Of a stretch of DNA of 64,000 bases, positions 36,464 through 44,347 are shown piece after piece (positions within the stretch are counted from its first letter, which is position 1; each line of letters begins with the position of its first letter). The DNA is from Woeseia sp037968755 (GTDB lineage: Bacteria; Pseudomonadota; Gammaproteobacteria; Steroidobacterales; Woeseiaceae). A program made the position numbers and the translations under genes. Under the pieces are notes generated by a model. The model did no database searches. It was given only the letters and a program-made list of their open reading frames with translations, and was not told where the DNA came from. The stretch spans positions 75,309-139,308 of the forward strand of contig JBBKWB010000045.1 of the NCBI GenBank assembly GCA_037968755.1. Reading direction: 5' to 3'.

Positions 36464-38572
36464 ATGGGCGCCGCCACGTCACACCCGTTGGACAAGCTGC
36501 TACGACCGCGCTCGATTGCTGTCGTGGGAGCCTCGGCGCGGCCCGAAACGCTTGGCGACTGGACGTTACGCAATCTGCAGCGCGGAGGCTTTGAGGGCCA
36601 GGTTTATGCTGTCAATCCGCGTCGCGGCGCTATCGGCAGGCATCGCTGTTATCCACAACTTTCAAAATTACCCGCCGTGCCCGATCTCGTCATTTTCGCG
36701 GTGAGCGACGAACGGGTTGAAGCCGTGCTGGACGAGGCGATTGCACTCGGTGTGCCGGCTGCGGTCATCATGTCGTCGTTAATTATCGATGGCGACACGA
36801 CACCAGCGCTGCGTGCGCGCGTGCAAACCAAAGTGGCTGAAGCCGGCATGCTGTTATGCGGTGGCAATGGCATGGGTTTCTACAATGTTCTCGATGGCGT
36901 CTGGGCCTGTGGCTTCGACAGTTGCGAGCATGCGTTGCCGGGCAAGATCGCACTGGTCAGTCATTCCGGTTCGGGCATGTCCGGCCTGATTGACAGCGAT
37001 GCCCGGCTCGCGATTAATTTTGCAGTGTCGACGGGCAACGAACTCGGTGTGACGATGGATCAGTACCTCGACTTCGCACTGGAATTACCAGAGACCCGGG
37101 TTGTTGGCCTGTTCGTGGAAACCGCGCGCAACCCCTCAGGGTTTCGCGCCGCGCTGCAAAAAGCCTGCGACCGGAATATCCCCGTGGTCGCATTAAAAGT
37201 GGGCCGCACGGCGCGGGCGGCGCGCCTGACGGTGTCACATTCGGGCGCGATGGCCGGTGACAGCGCCACTTACGACGCCCTGTTTGCTCACTACGGCGTA
37301 CACCAGGTTCGCGACATGGATGAACTCGCGACAGTGCTGATCCTGCTCGCAGAAATGCATCCTGTCGGTCCGGGCGGGCTGGTGTCGCTGCACGATTCCG
37401 GCGGCGAGCGACAACTGATGATCGATCTCGCTGACGCGGCCGGCGTAGCGCTGACGGAGTTGCAGGACAGTACGACGGCGGCGCTGGCTGCAGTGATCGA
37501 TCCGGAATTGCCAGCTGTTAACCCGCTCGACGCCTGGAGCCGCGGCGGCGAGCTCGCGGCGCAGCAGATGCGCGATAGCTTATGCCTGATGCTGCAGGAT
37601 GACGGTGCAGCCATGGGTGTCGTCCAGCACGATCGCGCGCCGGGCGGAAAAATTTACCGCAGTTACGTGACCTATATGGAAACGGCACATGCTGCGTCTG
37701 GCAAGCCAGTCGCCCTCGTAGCAGCGCGCCAGGGTAGTGGCTCCGATCCGGAGGTCGTAGCGGCAACCCGGCGTGGTTTTCCGGTACTGGATGGCGTTCC
37801 CGCGTTCTTGCGCGGGGTGCGCGCATTGTTTGACCAGCGCGACTTTCAGGGACGCCGTGACGACACGAACATTCCCGTCGTAGCGGACGCAGCTGTACAG
37901 CGCTGGCGTGACATTCTGGCGACGCGCGCAACACTCGATGAAGCCACGTCGCTGGCCTTGCTTGGCGATTTCGGTATTCCAGTGAATCAGGGCATCGTTG
38001 TTGATGACGAATCAATGCTTGCCGCAGCCGCCGATAAACTGGGCTTTCCGCTCGTTGCGAAAACAGCAGAAAGCGGCATCGCGCACAAGTCCGAACTCGG
38101 CGGGGTTCTGCTTAACCTGGGTGATCTGGCCGAACTGCAAGCTGCCTATCTTGATCTGCACACGCGTTGCGGCCCGCATGTATTGCTGGCACCGATGCTG
38201 CAGCCAGGCATCGAAATGATACTGGGTGCCAAACAGGACTCGCAGTTCGGGCCAGTTGTCATGCTGGGTTTCGGGGGTATTCATGCAGAGCTGCTCGCCG
38301 ATGTGGCGTTTGTCTTGCCGCCGTTTACATCGGACCGGGCGAAACACGCACTGCAAACGCTCAAGTTGCGGCCGCTACTCGATGGTGTGCGCGGTCAGTC
38401 GCCGGCTGACATTGCGGGTTTTTGCGAGGTCGCAGCGCGCTTCTCGGCAATGGTCGCAGCACTCGGTGACACACTCCTGGAAGCGGACATTAATCCATTA
38501 ATCGTCAGTGCCAGCCAATGCATAGCGGCAGACGCGCTGCTGGTTGGCTCGGCAAAAGGAATATCAGCATGA
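36464..38572 (+). CDS. NDP-forming acyl-CoA synthetase
   Basis: A 702-residue ADP/GDP-forming acyl-CoA synthetase. It has an N-terminal CoA-binding Rossmann domain (RPRSIAVVGASARPETLGDW), succinyl-CoA-ligase-like middle domains with VSHSGSGMSG and LTVSHSGAMAGD, and a C-terminal ATP-grasp domain from about residue 490 (FPLVAKTAESGIAHKSELGGV, GFGGIHAELL, EADINPLIV). The start at 36464 is 11 bases after gcvT; upstream in-frame codons lie inside gcvT without homology. It can make or use a CoA thioester of the carboxylate produced by the aldehyde dehydrogenase encoded next. Confidence 0.85.
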   Translation: MGAATSHPLDKLLRPRSIAVVGASARPETLGDWTLRNLQRGGFEGQVYAVNPRRGAIGRHRCYPQLSKLPAVPDLVIFAVSDERVEAVLDEAIALGVPAAVIMSSLIIDGDTTPALRARVQTKVAEAGMLLCGGNGMGFYNVLDGVWACGFDSCEHALPGKIALVSHSGSGMSGLIDSDARLAINFAVSTGNELGVTMDQYLDFALELPETRVVGLFVETARNPSGFRAALQKACDRNIPVVALKVGRTARAARLTVSHSGAMAGDSATYDALFAHYGVHQVRDMDELATVLILLAEMHPVGPGGLVSLHDSGGERQLMIDLADAAGVALTELQDSTTAALAAVIDPELPAVNPLDAWSRGGELAAQQMRDSLCLMLQDDGAAMGVVQHDRAPGGKIYRSYVTYMETAHAASGKPVALVAARQGSGSDPEVVAATRRGFPVLDGVPAFLRGVRALFDQRDFQGRRDDTNIPVVADAAVQRWRDILATRATLDEATSLALLGDFGIPVNQGIVVDDESMLAAAADKLGFPLVAKTAESGIAHKSELGGVLLNLGDLAELQAAYLDLHTRCGPHVLLAPMLQPGIEMILGAKQDSQFGPVVMLGFGGIHAELLADVAFVLPPFTSDRAKHALQTLKLRPLLDGVRGQSPADIAGFCEVAARFSAMVAALGDTLLEADINPLIVSASQCIAADALLVGSAKGISA

Positions 38573-40083
38573 GTATCGAGGCACTAGCTAACTACGGCTT
38601 GACCGAGTGGCAGGCAACAGCCAGACGTGAATTGGCGCGGGTGGAAACGCGGTTATTCATTGATGGCGCATTTGTCGAAGCAAAAGCAGGTGGCCGTTTC
38701 GAAACCATTAATCCTGCCAACAATGAGGTCCTGGCAAACGTAGCGCTTGCCGATGCGAGCGATGTTGATCGCGCCGTCGGCGCGGCGCGTCGTGCGTTTC
38801 GTGCCGGCAGCTGGTCGCGCATTGCGCCGCGCGAGCGGATGGCGGTGCTGTACCGGTTTGCAGAGCTTATTGAAGGCAATGCCGAACAGCTCGCCGTGCT
38901 CGACACACTGGACATGGGCAAGCCGATTGCCGACATGCTCGAAGTGGACATTCCGTCGGTGATCGAGACGATCCGCTTCCTGACCGAATACATTGACAAG
39001 ATCGAAGGTACCGTAACCAGCACCGAAGCTGACGTCATGCATTTCGTACTGCGCGAGCCGCTCGGCGTGGTTGCCGCGATCTCGCCCTGGAATTACCCGC
39101 TGCTGATGGCGGTGTGGAAAGTCGCACCCGCGTTAGCCGCTGGCAACACGGTTGTGTTGAAGCCAGCGGAGCAGGCGCCGCTGTCATGCCTGCGGCTTGC
39201 AGAGTTGTTCGTTGCGGCCGGCGGGCCAGCCGGTGTGTTCAATGTCATCAATGGACCGGGCGAAATTACCGGCAAGGCGCTCGCGCTGCACAATGACGTC
39301 GATAAGGTCACGTTCACGGGCTCGACCGAAGTCGGCAAACTGATGTTGCAGTACGCCGGCCAGTCCAACATGAAAAAAGTGTCGCTGGAATGCGGCGGCA
39401 AGTCGCCACAAGTGATCATGGGCGATGTGCAGGACCTCGACAAGGCGGTTGCCGCAGCCTACAACGGCGTGTTCGCGAACATGGGAGAGGTATGCAATGC
39501 GGGTTCACGGTTGTTGGTGGATCGGAGCATCCACGATGACTTTGTTGAGCGCCTCGTACGTGCCGGTAAAACGGCTTACGTTCCCGGCGACCCACTGGAT
39601 CCCGAAACCAGCCTGGGTCCGCTCGTAACGGCTGAAGCGCAACAGCGTGTGCTGAAAATGATCGAAGCGGGTAGGCAGGAAGGCGCCACATTGCGGTTTG
39701 GTGGCGATGCACCAGAACTTGGTGGGTGCTATGTCAACCCTACCTTGTTCACTGAAGTAAACAACGACATGCGCATTGCGCGCGAGGAGATCTTCGGCCC
39801 TGTTGTTGCCGTGATTCCGTTCGATGGACTGGAGCAGGCGATTCAGATCGCCAACGACACCATTTACGGTTTGGCGGCCGGCGTCTGGACGCGGGACTTG
39901 AACCAGGCACACCGGCTAATTCGTGAAATTGAAGCCGGCGTGATCTGGGTAAACTGTTTCGATGAAGGGGACATGACGCAACCGTTCGGTGGCTACAAGC
40001 AGTCGGGCAATGCACGCGACAAGTGTATTGACAGCCTGTTGTCGTATACCCAGACGAAATCAGCCTGGATACGCCTCGGTTGA
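38569..40083 (+). CDS. NAD(P)-dependent aldehyde dehydrogenase (betaine/amino-aldehyde type)
   Basis: A 504-residue aldehyde dehydrogenase. Catalytic Glu lies in SLECGGKSPQ and catalytic Cys in GEVCNAGSRL, with the cofactor loop FTGSTEVGK and SPWNYPL. Overall it resembles the PuuC/betaine-aldehyde dehydrogenase branch, which oxidises amino- and trimethylammonio-aldehydes. The ATG at 38569 overlaps the synthetase stop (ATGA). It is the last gene of the rightward operon and would convert the aldehyde released by oxidative deamination into an acid. Confidence 0.88.
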   Translation: MSIEALANYGLTEWQATARRELARVETRLFIDGAFVEAKAGGRFETINPANNEVLANVALADASDVDRAVGAARRAFRAGSWSRIAPRERMAVLYRFAELIEGNAEQLAVLDTLDMGKPIADMLEVDIPSVIETIRFLTEYIDKIEGTVTSTEADVMHFVLREPLGVVAAISPWNYPLLMAVWKVAPALAAGNTVVLKPAEQAPLSCLRLAELFVAAGGPAGVFNVINGPGEITGKALALHNDVDKVTFTGSTEVGKLMLQYAGQSNMKKVSLECGGKSPQVIMGDVQDLDKAVAAAYNGVFANMGEVCNAGSRLLVDRSIHDDFVERLVRAGKTAYVPGDPLDPETSLGPLVTAEAQQRVLKMIEAGRQEGATLRFGGDAPELGGCYVNPTLFTEVNNDMRIAREEIFGPVVAVIPFDGLEQAIQIANDTIYGLAAGVWTRDLNQAHRLIREIEAGVIWVNCFDEGDMTQPFGGYKQSGNARDKCIDSLLSYTQTKSAWIRLG

Positions 40084-40193
40084 TACTATATTGCCGGGCA
40101 TGGCCGCGAAAAGTTTGATAGATTTACATGCACCGCCGCGCGCGGGCCAGATGTTAGAATGAGCGGTCTTTGCAGTAATTGAAGGAACAGAAA

Positions 40194-40577
40194 ATGAGCA
40201 ATAGCAAGTTGCGGTTGTTTGTCTTTGAACTGGTATCGGTATCCCTGGTCAGTCTCGGCTTCATGCAAATAGCGCACGCCGGAATGGTCGATACACAATC
40301 GTTGATTGAGCAGGAAGCCAGCAGTGAACGGCTCGCGAAGATCGAGTCCTTGCTTGCACGCCAGGACGTTGCCAGGCAACTGGTAGCACTGGGCGTCGAT
40401 CCCGCTGATGTGCAGCAGCGCGTGTTGTATTTGAGCGATGCTGAAATCGCCTCGTTCGAGCAGCGCCTGGACACGCAGATTGCCGGCGGCAGTGCGGTGG
40501 GCGTGATCGGCACCGTATTCCTGGTTCTTTTGATTCTGGAGCTCGTCGGCGTCACGGATATATTCAAGAAAATCTGA
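40194..40577 (+). CDS. PA2779-family small membrane protein
   Basis: A 127-residue protein with a signal-like N-terminal hydrophobic segment (LVSVSLVSLGFMQIAHA), a helical soluble segment with SSERLAKIESLLARQDVARQLVALGVDPADVQQRV, and one C-terminal transmembrane helix (GVIGTVFLVLLILELVGV). This is the layout of the PA2779 family that commonly precedes a PA2778-type cysteine peptidase. AAGGA precedes the ATG by about 8 bases. Function unknown; it may present the helical region, in which a repeated LVALGVDP-type motif occurs, to its peptidase partner. Confidence 0.8.
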   Translation: MSNSKLRLFVFELVSVSLVSLGFMQIAHAGMVDTQSLIEQEASSERLAKIESLLARQDVARQLVALGVDPADVQQRVLYLSDAEIASFEQRLDTQIAGGSAVGVIGTVFLVLLILELVGVTDIFKKI

Positions 40578-40584
40578 GCCGGAC

Positions 40585-41574
40585 ATGAATGCCTCGTCAA
40601 GGGCCAGCATTGCGCTGGCCCTTTTTTGTTTTGCGCTGCTATCGGCTTGCGTGACCAGCCGCTTGCCCGCCGTTGACGTTGCGACCGTCGGTAGCGCCGC
40701 AGAACTCAGCTCAACAACATTTTATCCGCAGGAGCAATTTCAGTGCGGCCCCGCGGCATTGCTCACGGTGCTCACCAGTAGTGGTATTGAGACCGACATG
40801 GACTCCATGGTGAAGCAAGTATATGTCCCGGGCAGGCAAGGCAGTTTGCAAGTCGAGATGCTGGCTGCATCGCGCGCTGCGGGCCGCATCCCGTACCCGA
40901 TCGATCGCGAGTTCGGCGCCCTGGTGGCGGAGTTGCGTGCGGGTCGTCCGGTGCTTGTATTGCAGAATCTAGGCACGAGCTGGTTCCCGCGCTGGCACTA
41001 CGCAGTGGTGATCGGTTTCGACGCGAAGCGCGAGCAACTCACTCTGCGGTCGGGCGTGGATCGGCGGCGGCTAACCAGGCTCAGGACGTTCCTGCACACA
41101 TGGCGTCGCGGCGATTACTGGGGGTTTGTGGTATTGCCGGCGAACGAGGTGCCGGAACAGGTAGATACGGCCCGATGGCTGGCTGCAGTGGCGGCTTTTG
41201 AACAGGCTGGCGCAACGGATGCAGCAAAACTTGCCTGGGTAAATGCTGTTGCGCGTTGGCCGGATTCAGCGGTTGCCCGCTTTGGACTGGCCAACAACAA
41301 CTTCATGCAGGGGAACTGGCAGGCCGCAGAGTCCGTTTATCGTGAGTTATTGATGCGGCAGCCACAACTCGCAATTGCCCGCAATAACCTGGCGCTGGCG
41401 TTACTGCGGCAGCGGCGTTTTGTCGAAGCAGAGCAGGAGGCGCAACGCGCGTTAGTCGATCTTGACGACAACTCACCAATGCATGCAGAGCTTGCGAACA
41501 CACTCAGCGAAATTCGTGAGTCGAGCGCGAATGGTCAATCGAGATCGGGCAGACCCTCCAGTACCAACAGGTAA
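40585..41574 (+). CDS. PA2778-family C39-like cysteine peptidase lipoprotein with TPR region
   Basis: A 329-residue lipoprotein (lipobox LSAC). The N-terminal half is a C39-like papain fold with catalytic Cys in QFQCGPAALLTVL and His in PRWHYAVVIGFD. The C-terminal half has tetratricopeptide-like helices (WQAAESVYRELLMRQPQLAIARNNLALALLRQRRFVEAEQEA). It follows its PA2779 partner by 7 bases. Unusually, the codons for the signal peptide also form an intrinsic terminator. Its 3' end overlaps the convergent CBS gene by 40 bases. Substrate unknown; context suggests a secreted or envelope protein. Confidence 0.85.
   Translation: MNASSRASIALALFCFALLSACVTSRLPAVDVATVGSAAELSSTTFYPQEQFQCGPAALLTVLTSSGIETDMDSMVKQVYVPGRQGSLQVEMLAASRAAGRIPYPIDREFGALVAELRAGRPVLVLQNLGTSWFPRWHYAVVIGFDAKREQLTLRSGVDRRRLTRLRTFLHTWRRGDYWGFVVLPANEVPEQVDTARWLAAVAAFEQAGATDAAKLAWVNAVARWPDSAVARFGLANNNFMQGNWQAAESVYRELLMRQPQLAIARNNLALALLRQRRFVEAEQEAQRALVDLDDNSPMHAELANTLSEIRESSANGQSRSGRPSSTNR
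40601..40627 (+). terminator. Intrinsic terminator inside the PA2778-like signal-peptide codons
   Basis: GGGCCAGC and GCTGGCCC form a perfect 8-base GC-rich stem around ATTGC, followed directly by six T and then GTTTT. It begins 24 bases after the PA2779-like stop and lies in codons 6-15 of the next gene. Thus it would end the upstream message unless ribosomes translating the peptidase gene disrupt it. Confidence 0.75.
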
Positions 41575-41939
41575 TAACTGACAATGCCGACAACTTTGTC
41601 ATTCTCGACCACCGGCGCGTGGCTGATGCCAAATTGTTCAAAGAGTCGCGCACAATAACGAATGTTCATATCCGGACGTACCGAAATCACCGGTTTCGCC
41701 ATGATCTCGTACACATTGGTGCGTTCCGGTGCACGGTCTTTCGCGATTACTTTCTTGGCGACGTCTGAGAACAGCAGCATGCCATATTCGTCTTGTTCGT
41801 CACGGCGCTTGACGATCAGGCAAGTCGCGCTGACTTTCTTCATGATCTTGAGTGCGGACAGGACATCGACTTTGCCGTCAACTTCTGTGACGTCCGTGCG
41901 CATTACGTCCCGTACGGGAACCCAGTTGCGATCGCTCAT
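41535..41939 (-). CDS. CBS-pair protein
   Basis: A 134-residue protein consisting of two CBS motifs, the first around VRDVMRTDVTEVDGKVDVLSALKIM and the second around IMAKPVISVRPDMNIRYCARLFEQFGISHAPVVENDKVVGIVS. CBS pairs bind adenine nucleotides and gate transporters or enzymes. It follows the PII-like gene with a 4-base overlap and is last in a DUF1538 transporter operon, so a regulatory role there is likely. Its end overlaps the convergent peptidase gene by 40 bases. Confidence 0.85.
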   Translation of the reverse strand: MSDRNWVPVRDVMRTDVTEVDGKVDVLSALKIMKKVSATCLIVKRRDEQDEYGMLLFSDVAKKVIAKDRAPERTNVYEIMAKPVISVRPDMNIRYCARLFEQFGISHAPVVENDKVVGIVSYYLLVLEGLPDLD

Positions 41940-42286
41940 AGCTGTTCCTCCACTAGCTCACCCAATTCGGCACTTTGATGCATTACTCCTACCGCGTCTT
42001 CTACATCAATCAGCACGGCGATGCCGGTTCCCGGTTTGTCATCGAACTCCCCGACCTGGCCAATGTGCTCCAGTATCTGCCGACTCAAGTGCTTTTCTAC
42101 CAGCAACAGGACCACGTCACGCTGGGTGGAAAGCGTCAAGCCGAAGAATGTCTTGTTCTGGGTAAGGCCTTCGCCGCGCGCATTGCTGATAACGGTACAG
42201 CCGGTTGCACCGGCTTCGCGTGCGGCGTCCATAACAGCATCAGTCTTGCTGTCTTCAACAAAGGCGATAATCAATTTAAAGTGCAT
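41936..42286 (-). CDS. PII-like signalling protein of the DUF1538 operon
   Basis: A 116-residue protein with a ferredoxin-like PII layout: FKLIIAFVEDSKTDAVMDAAREAGATGCTVI, a T-loop-like stretch NARGEGLTQNKTFFGL without a recognisable uridylylation Tyr, then VVLLLVEKHLSRQILEHI and a C-terminal GTGIAVLIDVEDAVGV. The start at 42286 lies directly after the DUF1538 stop; the open frame upstream overlaps that gene and has no homology. It is not a GlnB/GlnK orthologue and probably reports a nucleotide state to the adjacent transporter. Confidence 0.82.
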   Translation of the reverse strand: MHFKLIIAFVEDSKTDAVMDAAREAGATGCTVISNARGEGLTQNKTFFGLTLSTQRDVVLLLVEKHLSRQILEHIGQVGEFDDKPGTGIAVLIDVEDAVGVMHQSAELGELVEEQL

Positions 42287-42290
42287 GATC

Positions 42291-43082
42291 CTATTCCTGT
42301 GAGTCTTGCGTTGTTGGTGTCGACGTGGCACTACGGCCAGCGCGTAATACGGAGAGTTGTGCGTAAGCGAGTACGGAAATGACGGCGAACAGGCAGGCAA
42401 AGGCCACCAGCCCGAAGCCATCCAGTATTGGACTACGGCCTGGCACGGCCTCAGCAAGGCCGAGACCGAGCGCGGTAATGAGCGGTACGGTGACCGTTGA
42501 GGTTGCGACACCGCCAGAGTCATAAGCAAGCGGCACGATAAGTTTTGGTGCAAGCACGGTCTGAACGATGACCAGCACGTAGCCGACGGCGATGAAGTAT
42601 TGCAGTGGTACTCCTGTGACGATGCGAAAACAACCCAGCGCCACTCCCGTACCTACGCCAACGGCGACGGCCACCCGCAATCCCCACACATGGATGGCGC
42701 CGCCTGATACCTCGTGCGCTTTCATCGACACGGCGAGCAGGGCTGGCTCGGCCAGGGTTGTGCTGATTCCCAATGCCAGCGCAAACAGGTAAATCCAGTA
42801 GTAGTCGTGCCAACGCATATCGACACCGCTGCTGCCGAGAAAGTCCGGCGCAGTCAGTTGTTCGGCCATCAGGCGACCCAGCGGAAACAGCGCCTGCTCA
42901 AGTCCGATCAGGAAGCAGCCGAGGCCGACTACGACGAACACGAAGCCAATCAAGATGGAATTCCTGTTGGGCATGGGTCCACCGATTACAATTCGCTGGA
43001 ACGCGAACAGAAAAGCGGCCACCGGCAACACATCGAGCGCGGTGTTAGCGAGTATGCCCAGTGCAGTCAGGATCAACTCCAC
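42291..43082 (-). CDS. DUF1538 membrane protein, second subunit (UmpB-like)
   Basis: A 263-residue integral membrane protein with about seven hydrophobic segments. The repeated DUF1538 pattern SILIGFVFVVVGLGCFLIGLEQALFPLGR and LGISTTLAEPALLAV is clear, and APKLIVPLAYDSGGVATSTVTVPLI is the second hallmark. A GTG at 43082 is the proposed start, overlapping the end of the upstream DUF1538 gene; a TTG at 43076 is possible. A DUF1538 pair (UmpAB) of a Halomonas species was reported as a two-component sodium(potassium)/proton antiporter, so cation/proton exchange is the best guess. Confidence 0.82.
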   Translation of the reverse strand: MELILTALGILANTALDVLPVAAFLFAFQRIVIGGPMPNRNSILIGFVFVVVGLGCFLIGLEQALFPLGRLMAEQLTAPDFLGSSGVDMRWHDYYWIYLFALALGISTTLAEPALLAVSMKAHEVSGGAIHVWGLRVAVAVGVGTGVALGCFRIVTGVPLQYFIAVGYVLVIVQTVLAPKLIVPLAYDSGGVATSTVTVPLITALGLGLAEAVPGRSPILDGFGLVAFACLFAVISVLAYAQLSVLRAGRSATSTPTTQDSQE

Positions 43083-43816
43083 TGGGTTAGTACTCCGAAC
43101 CCCATGACAAACAGTATGGGTGTAAGCGAGGCAAATGCGATCAGGCCGAAGCCGTCGAGCATCGGATTGCGGCCGCGCACGGCGCTGGCAAGGCCGATGC
43201 CAAGCGCGGCGACCAGGGGCACTGTGACGGTTGACGTAGTAACCGCACCGGAATCGTAGGCGATGCCGACAATCTCGGCAGGCGCGATCGTGGTCATAAT
43301 GATGACCAGCACATAACCAGAGATGATCATAACGGGCAACGACCATGCTGCCAGGATTCGTAACACACCGAGCACGATCGCAACGCCAACGGCGCACGCA
43401 ACGGTGATTCGCAACATGAAGGCATACTCGGCGAGCGACTCAGCCGTATCGATAATGGCACCGCCGGCGGCGGCAACCCGGGCGGCCTCATCGGCAACCG
43501 CGAGCAACGCGGGTTCAGCTATGGTTGTGCCAAAGCCTAGCAGGAAGGCGAATGTCAGGAGCCAGAAGGCACTGCCCTTGTTCGCGAGCGAGTACGCGAG
43601 TCGTTCGCCAATTGGAAATAACGCCAGTTTGAGGCCGTAAATAAACAGCGTGAGCCCTAGCAAAACCATCAGCCCGCCGGCGGCGAGCGGCGCAAGCCCC
43701 GCGACAGGGTTGCCGAGCACGAGTACCTGGAATACGCCGATCACGAGGACGATGGGCAACAAGTCGCGGACGCTGCCCATAGCATCCGCGAACAATGCCG
43801 ACAGCGCGTCTTTCAT
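43073..43816 (-). CDS. DUF1538 membrane protein, first subunit (UmpA-like)
   Basis: A 247-residue membrane protein paralogous to the next gene: GLTLFIYGLKLALFPIGERLAY, GFGTTIAEPALLAVADEAA and PAEIVGIAYDSGAVTTSTVTVPLVAALG align with the same segments there. The conserved GxTT(I/L)AEPALLAV and YDSG(A/G)V(T/A)TSTVTVP stretches are likely functional cores in the membrane. The start is put at 43816 (AGGA just before ATG). It is first in a four-gene operon with its partner, a PII-like protein and a CBS protein. Confidence 0.82.
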   Translation of the reverse strand: MKDALSALFADAMGSVRDLLPIVLVIGVFQVLVLGNPVAGLAPLAAGGLMVLLGLTLFIYGLKLALFPIGERLAYSLANKGSAFWLLTFAFLLGFGTTIAEPALLAVADEAARVAAAGGAIIDTAESLAEYAFMLRITVACAVGVAIVLGVLRILAAWSLPVMIISGYVLVIIMTTIAPAEIVGIAYDSGAVTTSTVTVPLVAALGIGLASAVRGRNPMLDGFGLIAFASLTPILFVMGFGVLTQWS

Positions 43817-43972
43817 GATCCTGGGAGAAGTACGGCGGCGTTGCTCATACAGAACATCATACTCGTTACGCCGGTGGTGCACGAAGGTGCCGGGATTCCT
43901 GCTTGACGCTTGTGTCTTGCGGCAGGCTCAGTAGGCTTAACGCAACGCACGCTTGGTCACGAAGGCAATACC

Positions 43973-44251
43973 ATGAATTACGGCTGGCACGATGTCATCG
44001 GCAACCTCGGAGTTCTGCTGATCCTGATTACCTATTTGTGGCTGCAGCTGGGCCGCATGTCAGCCGAGTCACTGCGGTACTCCGTGGCGAATGGCGCAGG
44101 CGCCGTGCTTATACTTATCTCGCTGGTATTCGACTTCAATCTCTCGGCGTTTGTGATGGAGGCCGCCTGGCTTGTGCTCAGCTTGTACGGCATTGGCCGC
44201 TATTATGCCGCGCAACGTCGCTTGCAGAATTCTGACGAAGGCGCAAGTTAG
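43973..44251 (+). CDS. CBU_0592-type small membrane protein
   Basis: A 92-residue protein with three hydrophobic segments (VIGNLGVLLILITYLWLQLG, ANGAGAVLILISLVFDFNLS and FVMEAAWLVLSLYGIGRYY), matching the small CBU_0592 family of unknown function. The ATG at 43973 follows GAAGG; upstream in-frame codons precede without signal features. It is divergent from the DUF1538 operon. Confidence 0.7.
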   Translation: MNYGWHDVIGNLGVLLILITYLWLQLGRMSAESLRYSVANGAGAVLILISLVFDFNLSAFVMEAAWLVLSLYGIGRYYAAQRRLQNSDEGAS

Positions 44252-44347
44252 CGCGTTGTAGTTGCACGCAAGCTGGCGAATTGTTCAGTGTGCCGTTGCT
44301 CGCGATCTCTACAATGAAACGCTTCGCACAGGCGTGATATCAATTCA

